The translations under genes were made by a program, and so were the position numbers. A DNA stretch of 64,000 nucleotides from Arthrobacter pascens (GTDB lineage: Bacteria; Actinomycetota; Actinomycetes; Actinomycetales; Micrococcaceae), in the NCBI RefSeq assembly GCF_030816475.1, contig NZ_JAUSXF010000001.1, positions 2,232,001-2,296,000 on the forward strand, read 5' to 3'. Every line of letters starts with the position of its first letter. Within the stretch, counting starts at the first letter, position 1. Of the stretch, positions 7,932 through 16,979 are shown one piece after another. The notes beneath the pieces were generated by a model, which had not been told where the DNA came from, searched no databases, and was given only the letters and a program-made list of their open reading frames with translations.

Positions 7932-9245
7932 TCAGCGCAGGCCGTGGCTGTTGGCCAGGGCTATGGCCTCGGTACGGGAGCCGACGTCGAGCTTCCTGAA
8001 AAGGTTCCGTACGTGAAATTTCACTGTGTTCTCACTGATGCCCAGGGCTGAAGCGATGGTTCGGTTGCGCTTTCCGGCAGCCAGGTGCTGAAGGACCTCG
8101 AGTTCCCGGGGGGCAAGATTCCAGGCCGTGACATCACCCGCAGGCATGGCCGGTGGATCCAGTGGCAGGGTAACACTGACGTCGGCACCCCAGCCGGCCA
8201 TGACGTCCAGGTGCATGCGGCCGGACAGGGCCTGTACCCGTCGGTCCAGCCGGCCGATACTGGGGGCGTCGGCTGAAAGTGCGCCGAGGCCGTCGTCGCG
8301 TACATTAATCAGCAGGTTCTCTCCGTCGCAGTCCCACTGTGCCCGGACCCGCCTGACTTCGGGTTGTTCCATCATGGCCAGCAGCAGTCCCCTGACTATC
8401 GCCCTCGCTGCATGGGCAACTTCGCCGGGAAGCGCCCTGCCGCTCAGGGGCGGTTCAATGAACTGGACGCTGATGCCGCTGAACCGGGTCAGCGGCATCA
8501 GATCCTCCCGCAGGCGTTCGAAGGCTTTGGCGACCGGCTCCTCCACGAGATCAGCTGTGCGGTCACTCAGGGTGCGCAGTCCTACCAGTGCCTTGGCCGT
8601 GAGCGCCGTGACAGATGAACGCGCGGCGGCATCGTCCAGGGAAGACGACCGAAGAGCGGCCAGGAGTGTTTCCAGCGTCGTGGAGTGCTGGTCAACGAGT
8701 TCGGCCGTGACGCGGATCCGCTCGGCCGATGCTGCCCGTGATTCCAGCAAGTACGACGGCGGAGCGTCCTTAACCTTTTCCTGGATCCTTTGGGCCGCGA
8801 GCTGCCAAAAGTACTGCACCAGTTCCAGTGCGGAGTCCGTCGCTGGCGCGTCCTCGTCCAGGCAGGGATCAGTAATAACAAGCAGGGCGTTGCTGGCCAC
8901 GTGCCTTACGGCCAGTACCGGCCGTGGCTCTGCCGCTATCCCGGCCTCCCCCAGCCAGGGACTTCCATCGGTCAGGGAAGCGCGCAGGCCCTGTAGTTCG
9001 GCGATGGACACCCGGGAAATGATCCCTTCTTCGCCGGCCTTCTTTTGCGGACGCCCCGTGCAATCCTCGGTGAAAATCACCAGTGCGCTGCCTGCCGCGA
9101 AGGGAAGCAGCGCCTCGCGCAAACGCTCCGCGATGGAGGTGAGGGGTGCTTGGGCCACGGCCGACACCGCGTTCAGGAGGGCCCACGTCCCCTTCGGGAG
9201 CAGAGAGCCCGGCGCCATGTTGTGTAGCTGAGCGGCTGAGTTCAT
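7932..9245 (-). CDS. LuxR-type regulator fused to a degenerate histidine-kinase module
   Basis: The 437-residue protein has a GAF-like N-terminal region (about 20-140). Next comes a helical segment with ERIRVTAELVDQHSTTLE (175-192), which matches HisKA_3 dimerisation domains except that the phospho-accepting His is Val184. A HATPase_c-like domain follows (about 270-362) with DDGLG at 317-321 but no N-box Asn, then a LuxR/NarL HTH (about 377-437: ISENTVKFHVRNLFRKLDV). This is a NarL-type kinase and its regulator in one chain with phosphotransfer apparently lost. It is divergent from the formaldehyde genes hxlB-hxlA, so it probably controls them. Confidence 0.8.
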   Translation of the reverse strand: MNSAAQLHNMAPGSLLPKGTWALLNAVSAVAQAPLTSIAERLREALLPFAAGSALVIFTEDCTGRPQKKAGEEGIISRVSIAELQGLRASLTDGSPWLGEAGIAAEPRPVLAVRHVASNALLVITDPCLDEDAPATDSALELVQYFWQLAAQRIQEKVKDAPPSYLLESRAASAERIRVTAELVDQHSTTLETLLAALRSSSLDDAAARSSVTALTAKALVGLRTLSDRTADLVEEPVAKAFERLREDLMPLTRFSGISVQFIEPPLSGRALPGEVAHAARAIVRGLLLAMMEQPEVRRVRAQWDCDGENLLINVRDDGLGALSADAPSIGRLDRRVQALSGRMHLDVMAGWGADVSVTLPLDPPAMPAGDVTAWNLAPRELEVLQHLAAGKRNRTIASALGISENTVKFHVRNLFRKLDVGSRTEAIALANSHGLR

Positions 9246-9352
9246 CCGGCCAGACTACCGGGAAACCATGCAGCTATCCGAAAGTGTAGGTGGAACTGTT
9301 CTAAATCAGCGTTACGCCCACCCCGGATGTTGGACAGGATGAATAGCAGAGA

Positions 9353-10009
9353 ATGAAAAGCTTCTCATCTGGCACAGCGTCGCTGATGACGAATGAAGGA
9401 ACGCACACAGTGAATTCAACAACAGCCGGTGCATCGACAGTGGAGGACACTGTCGGCGCCATTGCTTACAACCTGTCACTCGTCCGGAACGAGATTGCTG
9501 ACACAGCCGCACGGATCGATGACCGGCAACTGGCGGGGCTGGCGACGAAAATCAGCCAGGCTGACCGCGTCTTCGTCGCGGGAGCCGGCAGAAGCGGACT
9601 TGTCCTGCGCATGGCTGCCATGCGGCTGATGCACCTGGGCCTGACGGTCCATGTGGCAGGGGATACCACCACCCCCGCGATCAGCTCCGGCGACCTGCTC
9701 CTGGTTGCTTCCGGGTCCGGCACCACTTCCGGAGTGGTGAAGGCAGCAGAAACTGCAGTCAGCGCCGGGGCAAGCGTCGCGGCCTTTACTACCAACCAGG
9801 GATCGCCGTTGGCAGGTCTCAGCGACGAGCTGGTGATTATCCCCGCTCAGCAAAAGACCGACCACGGATCAGGGGTCTCCCGTCAATACTCCGGGAGCCT
9901 GTTCGAGCAGGTGCTTTTCCTGGCCACCGAAGCCGTCTTCCAGACGCTGTGGGGCAACGCAGATGTGCCGGCGGAGCAACTCTGGCTGCGCCACGCCAAC
10001 CTCGAATAA
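9353..10009 (+). CDS. hxlB: 6-phospho-3-hexuloisomerase
   Basis: The SIS-domain protein of about 200-218 residues isomerises hexulose 6-phosphate to fructose 6-phosphate in the ribulose monophosphate pathway. Visible motifs are RVFVAGAGRSGLVLRMAAMRLMHLG (in two parts, about 70-94), the GDTTTPAISSGDLLLVASGSGTT phosphate-binding loops, and a C-terminal LFEQVLFLATEAVF. Alternative starts are ATG 9386 and GTG 9410; the latter has GAAGGA upstream. It is followed 74 bp later by hxlA, so fixation and isomerisation are co-expressed. Confidence 0.92.
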   Translation: MKSFSSGTASLMTNEGTHTVNSTTAGASTVEDTVGAIAYNLSLVRNEIADTAARIDDRQLAGLATKISQADRVFVAGAGRSGLVLRMAAMRLMHLGLTVHVAGDTTTPAISSGDLLLVASGSGTTSGVVKAAETAVSAGASVAAFTTNQGSPLAGLSDELVIIPAQQKTDHGSGVSRQYSGSLFEQVLFLATEAVFQTLWGNADVPAEQLWLRHANLE

Positions 10010-10083
10010 CCCACCTCACCCCTTCCTTTCCCACACTGTCGTTCCAAAAATCACGCAGTTCCCAACAGAAAGAAAACAACATC

Positions 10084-10707
10084 ATGAAACTTCAGGTTGC
10101 CATGGACCTTCTCACCGTCGAAGACGCCCTCGAACTGGCCGGCAAAGTTGCCGAATATGTTGACATCATTGAGCTCGGCACGCCACTGATCAAAGCCGCC
10201 GGCCTGGGTGCCGTCACTGCCGTCAAGGCTGCGCACCCGGACAAGACCGTGTTTGCTGATATGAAGACGATGGATGCCGGAGAGCTTGAAGCCGACATTG
10301 CCTTCAAGGCCGGCGCCGACCTGGTGTCCGTTCTCGGCAGCGCCGACGACTCCACCATTGCAGGTGCCGTCAAGGCTGCAAAAGCGCACAACAAGGGCAT
10401 CGTGGTGGACCTCATCGGTGTGCCGAACAAGGTCGCCCGCGCCAAAGAGGCGCGTGCCCTCGGCGCTACCTTCGTGGAGTTCCACGCGGGCCTGGATGAG
10501 CAGGCGCAGCCCGGCTTTGACCTCAGCGGACTTCTTAGTGCAGGCGAAGAAGCCCGCGTTCCCTTCTCCGTTGCCGGTGGCGTCAACCTCAGCACCATTG
10601 AGGCTGTCCAGCGGGCTGGCGCTGACGTCGCCGTTGCAGGCGGTTCCATCTACGGTGCCGCAGATCCGGCCCTCGCGGCCAAGGAGCTGAAGGCCGCAAT
10701 CATCTAG
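10084..10707 (+). CDS. hxlA: 3-hexulose-6-phosphate synthase
   Basis: The 207-residue protein of the orotidine-decarboxylase/KGPDC superfamily condenses formaldehyde with ribulose 5-phosphate. Visible features are MKLQVAMDLL at the start, IELGTPLIKAAGL, VFADMKTMDAGELEAD (the catalytic Asp-x-Lys-x-x-Asp strand) and SVAGGVNLSTI/VAGGSIYGA phosphate-binding ends. ATG 10084 starts at the canonical N-terminus. It is transcribed after hxlB and before zwf, with a strong hairpin after its stop. Confidence 0.95.
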   Translation: MKLQVAMDLLTVEDALELAGKVAEYVDIIELGTPLIKAAGLGAVTAVKAAHPDKTVFADMKTMDAGELEADIAFKAGADLVSVLGSADDSTIAGAVKAAKAHNKGIVVDLIGVPNKVARAKEARALGATFVEFHAGLDEQAQPGFDLSGLLSAGEEARVPFSVAGGVNLSTIEAVQRAGADVAVAGGSIYGAADPALAAKELKAAII

Positions 10708-10727
10708 CACCTCCACCCATCGGGACG

Positions 10728-10763
10728 GCGGCGGCCTGCACCTAGAAGGGTGCAGGCCGCCGC
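10728..10763 (+). terminator. Hairpin after hxlA
   Basis: A perfect 15-bp stem (10728-10742 with 10749-10763, core GGCCTGCACC) closes a six-base loop just after the hxlA stop. There is no T-run, as is common in actinobacteria. It lies 27 bases before zwf, so it may reduce rather than stop read-through. Confidence 0.7.
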
Positions 10764-10789
10764 ATCCATGTCAGGAACAGAAAGCCTCA

Positions 10790-12388
10790 ATGTCTGCGAC
10801 GAATCTGCTGTCCCACTTTTTGCCCTCAGGCGCTCCGGTATCCCCCGCTCCTTCCTGGCGTCGGAGCCGGCGTAATCCGCTGCGGGATCCGCGGGATCGT
10901 CGTTTGAATCGGATTGCCGGTCCTTCTTCGTTGGTGCTCTTTGGGGTGACGGGGGATCTTGCGCGTAAGAAGCTGATGCCGGCTGTTTATGATTTGGCGA
11001 ATCGTGGGTTGTTGCCGCCGAGTTTCGCGTTGGTGGGGTTCGCCCGCCGGGAGTGGGATAACGAGGATTTCGCTGCGGAGGTGAAGGCTTCGGTGAAGGC
11101 TTATTCCCGGACGCCTTTTGATGAGGCGGTCTGGAACCAGTTGTCGGAGGGGATCCGTTTCGTGCAGGGCGAGTTCGACGACGACGGCTCGTTTGAGCGG
11201 CTCGGCGAGACGATCAAGGAACTTGATGATGTCCGCGGGACCCGGGGGAATCACGCGTTTTATCTCTCGATCCCGCCGAAGGCGTTTGAGCAGGTCTGCC
11301 GGCAGCTTTCCAAGCACGGCCTGGCCCAGGCCGAGGGGGATAAATGGCGGCGGGTGGTAATCGAGAAGCCCTTCGGGCATGACCTGGAATCGGCCAGGCA
11401 GCTGAACGATATTGTCGAGTCGGTGTTCCCGCCGGACGCGGTGTTCCGGATTGACCATTATTTGGGTAAGGAAACGGTCCAGAACATCCTGGCGCTGCGG
11501 TTCGCGAACCAGCTCTTTGAACCGTTGTGGAACGCGAACTACGTGGACCATGTCCAGATCACCATGGCCGAGGACATCGGCACCGGTGGCCGGGCCGGGT
11601 ATTACGACGGTGTGGGCGCGGCCCGGGACGTGATCCAGAACCACCTGCTGCAGCTGCTGGCGCTGACCGCGATGGAAGAGCCGATCTCCTTCAACGCCGA
11701 TGACCTGCGCGCGGAAAAGGAAAAGGTCCTGGCCGCGGTCAAACTCCCGGAGGATTTGTCCACGCATTCAGCGCGCGGGCAGTTCACCGGCGGCTGGCAG
11801 GGCGGGGAACAGGTCCAGGGCTACCTGGAAGAAGAAGGCATCCCTGCCGATTCGACCACCGAGACGTTCGCCGCGATCCGGGTCGATATCCATACCCGGC
11901 GCTGGGCCGGGGTGCCGTTCTACCTGCGCGCGGGCAAACGCCTGGGCCGGCGCGTGACGGAGATCGCGGTGGTCTTCAAACGCGCCCCGAACCTGCTCTT
12001 CCGCGACCACGGCGAGGATGACTTCGGCCAGAACGCCGTGGTCATCAGGGTCCAGCCCGATGAGGGCGTCACGATCAGGTTCGGCTCCAAAGTCCCCGGC
12101 ACCCAGATGGAAGTCCGGGATGTGACCATGGACTTCGGTTACGGGCATTCCTTCACCGAATCCTCCCCCGAAGCGTACGAACGGCTGATCCTGGACGTGC
12201 TGCTCGGTGAACCGCCGCTGTTCCCCCGGCACCAGGAAGTGGAACTGTCCTGGAAAATCCTAGACCCGTTCGAGAACTACTGGGCACAACTGAACGAACA
12301 ACCCGAGCCCTACGCCCCCGGCAGCTGGGGCCCCGCCTCAGCCGATGAACTGCTGGCCCGCGACGGACGAACCTGGAGAAGGCCATGA
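10790..12388 (+). CDS. zwf: Glucose-6-phosphate dehydrogenase
   Basis: The 532-residue enzyme oxidises glucose 6-phosphate to 6-phosphogluconolactone with NADP. It shows LVLFGVTGDLARKKLMPA (nucleotide binding, about 47-64), the active-site motif RIDHYLGKETVQN, and EKPFGHDLESA. About 45 residues precede the conserved core, a usual extension in actinobacteria. It overlaps opcA by four bases (ATGA). Next to hxlAB it would support oxidative (dissimilatory) cycling of fixed formaldehyde or regenerate pentose phosphates and NADPH. Confidence 0.97.
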   Translation: MSATNLLSHFLPSGAPVSPAPSWRRSRRNPLRDPRDRRLNRIAGPSSLVLFGVTGDLARKKLMPAVYDLANRGLLPPSFALVGFARREWDNEDFAAEVKASVKAYSRTPFDEAVWNQLSEGIRFVQGEFDDDGSFERLGETIKELDDVRGTRGNHAFYLSIPPKAFEQVCRQLSKHGLAQAEGDKWRRVVIEKPFGHDLESARQLNDIVESVFPPDAVFRIDHYLGKETVQNILALRFANQLFEPLWNANYVDHVQITMAEDIGTGGRAGYYDGVGAARDVIQNHLLQLLALTAMEEPISFNADDLRAEKEKVLAAVKLPEDLSTHSARGQFTGGWQGGEQVQGYLEEEGIPADSTTETFAAIRVDIHTRRWAGVPFYLRAGKRLGRRVTEIAVVFKRAPNLLFRDHGEDDFGQNAVVIRVQPDEGVTIRFGSKVPGTQMEVRDVTMDFGYGHSFTESSPEAYERLILDVLLGEPPLFPRHQEVELSWKILDPFENYWAQLNEQPEPYAPGSWGPASADELLARDGRTWRRP

Positions 12389-13302
12389 TCGTAGACCTGC
12401 CCGACACCACCACCTCACAAGTCTCCAAAAAAATCATGTCCCTGCGCGAGCAAGGCGGCGTGATCGCCCTGGGCCGGGTCCTGACCCTGGTCGTCGTGAC
12501 CAAATCCGGGCTCGAGGAAGAAGCGATCGAGGCAGCGAACGAGGCCAGCCGCGAACACCCCTGCCGGATCATCGTCCTCGCCGACGCCGGCAAAAACGCC
12601 CCCGACCGGCTCGATGCCCAAATCAGGGTCGGCGGAGACGCCGGCGCCTCCGAAGTCATCGTGCTCCGCGGCTACGGCCAACTCGCCCACGAGAGCGAAT
12701 CCCTCGTCGCGGCACTGCTCCTCCCGGACGCGCCGATCGTGGCCTGGTGGCCGCACGGCGCCCCCGAAAACGCCTGCGAAACCTCCATCGGACGGATCGC
12801 GCACCGCAGGATCACCGACTCCGCCAACGAACCGGACCCGCAACAAGCCCTGGAAAACATCCGCACCACCTACAAAGCCGGCGACACCGACCTCGCATGG
12901 ACCAGACTCACGAACTGGCGAATCCAACTCGCAGCCGTCGTGGACCAAGTGGATCCCTCCCCCGTCACAGCCGTCGCCGTCGAAGGAGCCTCCGACTCAC
13001 CCTCCACCATCCTCCTCGCCGCCTGGCTCACCCTGTCCCTGGACGCCCCCGTCACCATCGTCGCGGACCCCGCCGGAACCGGCATCCGCCGCGTCAGACT
13101 CACCCGCCCCGGCGGCGACGTCCAACTCTTCCGCCCCGGACTCTCCATCGCCGAACTCACCCAACCAGGACAACCAGCCCAACGCATCTCCCTCCCACGC
13201 CGCAGCCTCAAAGACTGCCTCGCCGAAGAACTACGACGCCTGGACCCCGACGAAGTCTTCGGTCAGGCCCTGCAGACTGGGCTGGCCGCCGTCGGCCGCT
13301 GA
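12385..13302 (+). CDS. opcA: Glucose-6-phosphate dehydrogenase assembly protein OpcA
   Basis: The 305-residue protein belongs to the OpcA family found beside zwf in actinobacteria and cyanobacteria, where it activates or assembles G6PDH. Typical segments are MIVDLPDTTTSQVSKKIMSLRE at the N-terminus (in two parts), HPCRIIVLAD, IVAWWPHGAP and a C-terminal EELRRLDPDEVFGQAL. It is translationally coupled to zwf. Very GC-rich codons produce long meaningless open frames on the other frames here. Confidence 0.94.
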   Translation: MIVDLPDTTTSQVSKKIMSLREQGGVIALGRVLTLVVVTKSGLEEEAIEAANEASREHPCRIIVLADAGKNAPDRLDAQIRVGGDAGASEVIVLRGYGQLAHESESLVAALLLPDAPIVAWWPHGAPENACETSIGRIAHRRITDSANEPDPQQALENIRTTYKAGDTDLAWTRLTNWRIQLAAVVDQVDPSPVTAVAVEGASDSPSTILLAAWLTLSLDAPVTIVADPAGTGIRRVRLTRPGGDVQLFRPGLSIAELTQPGQPAQRISLPRRSLKDCLAEELRRLDPDEVFGQALQTGLAAVGR

Positions 13303-13346
13303 GAGCTACCGAGTCAGAAGCACCCGGCGGGGACCCTTCATGGCCT

Positions 13347-13363
13347 CATGCGACCGGCGCATG
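13347..13363. terminator. Possible hairpin after opcA
   Basis: CATGCG-ACCGG-CGCATG forms a six-bp stem between opcA and the broken TetR gene, flanked by further partly complementary GC-rich arms. There is no T-run, so its role as a terminator is uncertain. Confidence 0.35.
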
Positions 13364-13408
13364 GTCCTCCGGCCCCGCCTGGGCTGAACGGACATTTAAG
13401 GGGCATCG

Positions 13409-13997
13409 ATGGCGCGGCGGACACGGGAACAGAGCCAGGCACTGCCTCGGGAGAAGCTTCTCCTGTCAGCAGGCGACGTGGTGGCACGCTACAGCTACGA
13501 CGGCGCGTCCGTCGAGCGCATTGCCTAAGAAGCAGGCTTCTCCAAGGGTGCGTTCTATTCAAATTTCACCTCCAAGGAAGACGTTCTTCAACAGTTGCTC
13601 GAAGGGAACGCCGGCAACGACGCGACGGATCTGACGCGTATGCTCAACGGGATCGATGATCCCGGCCAGGTGATCGACGTCGTCGCCCGCTGGTGCGATT
13701 CACGGGCGGTGGAACAAAAGTGGGGCCCTATCGCCCTCGGGATGCTGCGCCGGGCGCAGCGCGACGGGCACCCTGACTGACCGGCAGCGCCAGCTTTTCA
13801 CCAGCCAGTGGGAGCAGATAGGGAATCTCGTCCGCAATAAGCTCTTTCCCAATGGCCATCCGGAAATGAGCGACGCGGATCTAGGAGGGACGATCCTCGA
13901 TCTGACGTACGGCGGCATCGCGGTCTATCTGAAGGTCAACACCGCAGGACAAATGGTGCGGCACATCCTGTCCGCTCTTCGCGATTCGGCTGAGTGA
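13409..13997 (+). pseudogene. TetR-family regulator, broken by a stop codon and a frameshift
   Basis: From ATG 13409 (AAGGGG upstream) the frame reads MARRTREQSQALPREKLLLSAG...YDGASVERIA and then meets TAA at 13526-13528, where TetR proteins have Glu (IA-E-EAGFSKGAFYSNF). The HTH then continues in frame. At 13773-13780 a second lesion, the tandem duplication CTGA-CTGA, gives an early stop; the next frame resumes as DRQRQLFTSQWEQIGNLV... and ends at TGA 13997. The repaired protein would have about 195 residues. It probably once regulated a neighbour; two independent lesions argue for a true pseudogene. Confidence 0.8.
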
Positions 13998-14135
13998 TCT
14001 GCACCCAGCAGATCGGCTCCTTTGCGTTCTGGCCGAACAGATGCAAGGCATCCCCGGGCAATGGCTCCGGAGAAATTGCCCACCAGGCCTCTTTTGGGTC
14101 CCCTAAACGGTTTGATCAAAACCGCGGTCGTCCCA

Positions 14136-14197
14136 CTGCTCAACAGTTGCCGTAGGACTGTTCAACTGTTGACATTGAACGAATAACAGAGTTTCAT
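14136..14197 (+). promoter_or_regulatory. Promoter and operator of the amino-acid ABC/amine-oxidase operon
   Basis: TTGACA (14169-14174) and TTTCAT (14192-14197) are separated by 17 bases. The -35 box is part of ACTGTTCAACTGTTGACA (14157-14174), whose exact reverse complement occurs at 23974-23991 and a close copy at 35605-35618. A weaker copy, GCTCAACAGTTGCC, lies at 14139-14152. The GntR protein encoded at 19619 is the likely binder. Confidence 0.6.
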
Positions 14198-14326
14198 TGC
14201 TACTGGACGAGATCTGAATCACAGCCCGCATGAAGCGCCACACACCAACGCCCTCATTGAAAGGCCTTGGAAGGTGCACCCGCTTCAGCCGGCATTTGCT
14301 ACTGAAACCATTTGAAGGGAAGCATC

Positions 14327-15268
14327 ATGAAGACCATCAACAAGATCCAGACGGCGGCAGCGGGGCTGGCCGTAGTATTGGCGCTGAGCGCTTGTGGCGG
14401 CGCGGCCACGGGCACCCAGGCCGCGGGCGCCCCGGCCGCGGAACTTTCGAAGACGCAGAACACTCGTGACGTTTCTGAGGGTGTCCAGCCGGATGCTGCC
14501 GCGGTGGCGTTGTTGCCGCAGTCCGTCAAGGACAAGGGTGAGCTGACGGTGGCGATGGATCTGAGCTCCCCGCCGATGACGTTCCTGGCCGAGGACAATA
14601 AAACTCCGATTGGTGTGAACCCGGACCTTGCCCGGCTGGTGGCGAAGAAGCTGGGGCTGAAGCTGAAGTTCGAGAACACGGCGTTTGACACGATCATTCC
14701 CGGTATCGACGGCGGCCGGTATGACTTCACCGCGACCACGATGTCCGCCACGCCCGAGCGGCTCAAGGTCCTGGACATGATCAACTACCTCAAGGGCGGC
14801 TCGGCCGTGGCGGTAGCCAAGGGCAACCCGCTCAAGCTGACCAACGACACGCTCTGCGGCAAAAACATCGGCGTGACCAAGGGCTCCACCCAGCAACTCA
14901 AGCACCTGCCCAACGTCTCCAAATGGACCTGTGAGGACAAGGGCCTGCCGGCCATCAACGGTGTCACACTGCCCAACGTCCAGGAAGCCCTGACCCAGCT
15001 GGACTCCAAGCGGATCGACGGCGTTTTCTACGACGCGAGTGCCCTGGCATGGGCCAACGCGCAGCAGCCTGACCACTTCACCACCCTGGAGCCCAGGATG
15101 GACACCCGCTCAGACACCACCGTCGCGATGGGCCTGAAGAAAGGATCACCGTTGACACCGGCGCTGCAAAAGGCCATCCAGTCCGTCCTGGAATCCCCGG
15201 AATACAAGAAGTCCCTGGAGTACTGGGGCCTGGCCGGATCAGCCATCACTGAAGCCGCAATCCGCTAA
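14327..15268 (+). CDS. Amino-acid ABC transporter substrate-binding lipoprotein
   Basis: The 313-residue family-3 solute-binding protein has a lipoprotein signal (MKTINKIQTAAAGLAVVLALSAC..., lipobox LSAC, Cys about 25). The amino-acid-binding core includes GELTVAMDLSSPPMTF, NPDLARLVAKKLGL and GRYDFTATTMSATPERLK. The mature protein would be anchored outside the membrane and deliver a polar or cationic amino acid or amine to the permease. ATG 14327 is preceded by GAAGGGA. Its stop overlaps the permease start by one base. Confidence 0.9.
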   Translation: MKTINKIQTAAAGLAVVLALSACGGAATGTQAAGAPAAELSKTQNTRDVSEGVQPDAAAVALLPQSVKDKGELTVAMDLSSPPMTFLAEDNKTPIGVNPDLARLVAKKLGLKLKFENTAFDTIIPGIDGGRYDFTATTMSATPERLKVLDMINYLKGGSAVAVAKGNPLKLTNDTLCGKNIGVTKGSTQQLKHLPNVSKWTCEDKGLPAINGVTLPNVQEALTQLDSKRIDGVFYDASALAWANAQQPDHFTTLEPRMDTRSDTTVAMGLKKGSPLTPALQKAIQSVLESPEYKKSLEYWGLAGSAITEAAIR

Positions 15269-16212
15269 TGGCAGAGCCAATGCTCACAACGATTCCCCAA
15301 GGAAGTGGAACCGCAATGACCGGCAAGGACCCGGCCCTGAAGCCAAGACTCCGGCGGCGCAGCACCTTCGAGTATGTGGCCTGGGTGGTGTGCAGCCTGA
15401 TCGGCATCGGCATCCTGGCTTCCGTATCGACCAACCCGAACTTCAAGTGGGATGTGGTTGCGAAGTACTTCACCCAGGAGACCATCCTTCGCGGGCTGAT
15501 GCTGACGATCTTCCTCACGGTAGCCAGCATGGTCCTGGGAACGCTCCTGGGGCTGGCGCTGGCGGTCATGAGGTCCTCCATCGTCAAACCGATCGCAGCC
15601 ACGGCCGGGGTCTACATCACCTTGTTCCGCGGCACCCCGGTCCTGGTGCAGCTGATCTTCTGGTTCAACATCGCAGCCCTGTACCCGAACCTGACCATCG
15701 GAATCCCGTTCACCGACATCAGCACCGCGATTGACGTGAACGCCCTGATGGCACCCATCACCGCGGCCCTGGTCGGCCTGACCCTGAACCAGGCCGCGTA
15801 CATGGCCGAGATCATCCGCGGCGGGTTCTCCTCGGTCGGGAAGGGCCAGATCGAGGCCGCTGACTCCCTCGGGATGAGCGCCTCAACGAAGATGCGCAAG
15901 GTCATCATCCCCCAGGCAATGCCCTCGATCATCCCCGCGACCGGTAACCAGGTCATCGGCATGTTCAAGGAAACCTCCCTCGTGAGTGTCCTTGGTGTTG
16001 CTGAGCTGCTCCAAAGCGCCCAGCTGATCTACGCCCGCACCTACGAAACCATCCCGCTGCTGATCGTCGCCAGCCTCTGGTACCTGGTAATGACGCTGCT
16101 GCTGAGCTACCCGCAAGCCAAGCTCGAAGAGAAATACTCCCGCGCAACCTCCAGGCTTCCCCGCAAGGCCAAACCCGTTGTGCTCACCGACCCGGAAGGT
16201 ATCGCCCGATGA
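15268..16212 (+). CDS. Amino-acid ABC transporter permease
   Basis: The 314-residue membrane protein of the HisM/GlnP type has a hydrophobic segment at about 35-55, several more between about 80 and 285, and the cytoplasmic EAA loop [26 protein letters not shown] that contacts the ATPase (given as two adjoining parts). [13 protein letters not shown] is the family's conserved signature. Start ATG 15268 overlaps the upstream stop; ATG 15316 is a possible alternative. It is probably a homodimer, as only one permease is encoded. Confidence 0.9.
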   Translation: MAEPMLTTIPQGSGTAMTGKDPALKPRLRRRSTFEYVAWVVCSLIGIGILASVSTNPNFKWDVVAKYFTQETILRGLMLTIFLTVASMVLGTLLGLALAVMRSSIVKPIAATAGVYITLFRGTPVLVQLIFWFNIAALYPNLTIGIPFTDISTAIDVNALMAPITAALVGLTLNQAAYMAEIIRGGFSSVGKGQIEAADSLGMSASTKMRKVIIPQAMPSIIPATGNQVIGMFKETSLVSVLGVAELLQSAQLIYARTYETIPLLIVASLWYLVMTLLLSYPQAKLEEKYSRATSRLPRKAKPVVLTDPEGIAR

Positions 16213-16976
16213 GTGCAGACGGAACCATCCTCGCCAAGAAAATCCGAAAGTCCTTCGGACACAAAACAGTCCTCAAGGACATCGACCTGGAGATCGCCAG
16301 CGGAGAGATCTGCTGCATCATCGGCCCCAGCGGCTCCGGCAAATCCACCGTCCTGCGCTGCATCAACGGCCTGGAAACAGTGGACTCCGGAGTCCTGAAA
16401 GTCAACGGCGAAGACTTCGGCTACTACGAAACCGAGAACGCCTACCACGCCCTGCCGCCCAAGAAACTCGCCGAGCAGCGCACCAGGCTCGGCATGGTCT
16501 TCCAGCAGTTCAACCTCTTCCCGAACATGACAGCGCACGAGAACATCATGTCCGGACCCGTCCTGGTCAAGGGCGCTGATAAGAAAGAATCAGCCAAACG
16601 GGCCCACGAACTGCTCGCCAGTGTCGGCCTGGCCGGGTTCGGGGACTACTACCCCGCCCAGCTCTCGGGCGGGCAGCAGCAGCGCGTCGCGATCGCCAGG
16701 TCCCTGGCCATGGACCCCGAGATCATGCTCTTCGACGAACCCACCTCGGCCCTGGACCCGGAAAAAGTCGGCGAAGTCCTCGCCGTCATGCAGGACCTGG
16801 CCAAAAAAGGCATGACCATGGTCGTGGTGACCCACGAAATGGGCTTCGCCCGCGAAGTCGCCGACTCCCTGATCTTCATGGACGACGGCTACATCGTCGA
16901 ACGCGGCGACGCCCGCGAAATCCTCTCCAACCCCAAGGAACCCCGCACCCAGGCATTCCTCAGGCAGGTGCTCTAA
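16209..16976 (+). CDS. Amino-acid ABC transporter ATP-binding protein
   Basis: The 255-residue ATPase has Walker [10 protein letters not shown], signature LSGGQQQR, Walker [15 protein letters not shown] and switch His in [10 protein letters not shown]. It is the GlnQ/HisP type for polar amino acids. ATG 16209 overlaps the permease stop by four bases. The gene is followed three bases later by the flavin amine oxidase, so uptake and first oxidation are encoded together. Confidence 0.95.
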   Translation: MSADGTILAKKIRKSFGHKTVLKDIDLEIASGEICCIIGPSGSGKSTVLRCINGLETVDSGVLKVNGEDFGYYETENAYHALPPKKLAEQRTRLGMVFQQFNLFPNMTAHENIMSGPVLVKGADKKESAKRAHELLASVGLAGFGDYYPAQLSGGQQQRVAIARSLAMDPEIMLFDEPTSALDPEKVGEVLAVMQDLAKKGMTMVVVTHEMGFAREVADSLIFMDDGYIVERGDAREILSNPKEPRTQAFLRQVL

Positions 16977-16979
16977 ACC

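Noticed and set aside
12345..13634. A 429-codon Pro/Arg-rich open frame overlapping opcA
   Set aside because: It is an out-of-frame shadow caused by very GC-rich opcA codons; composition is Arg/Pro/His-rich with no domain.
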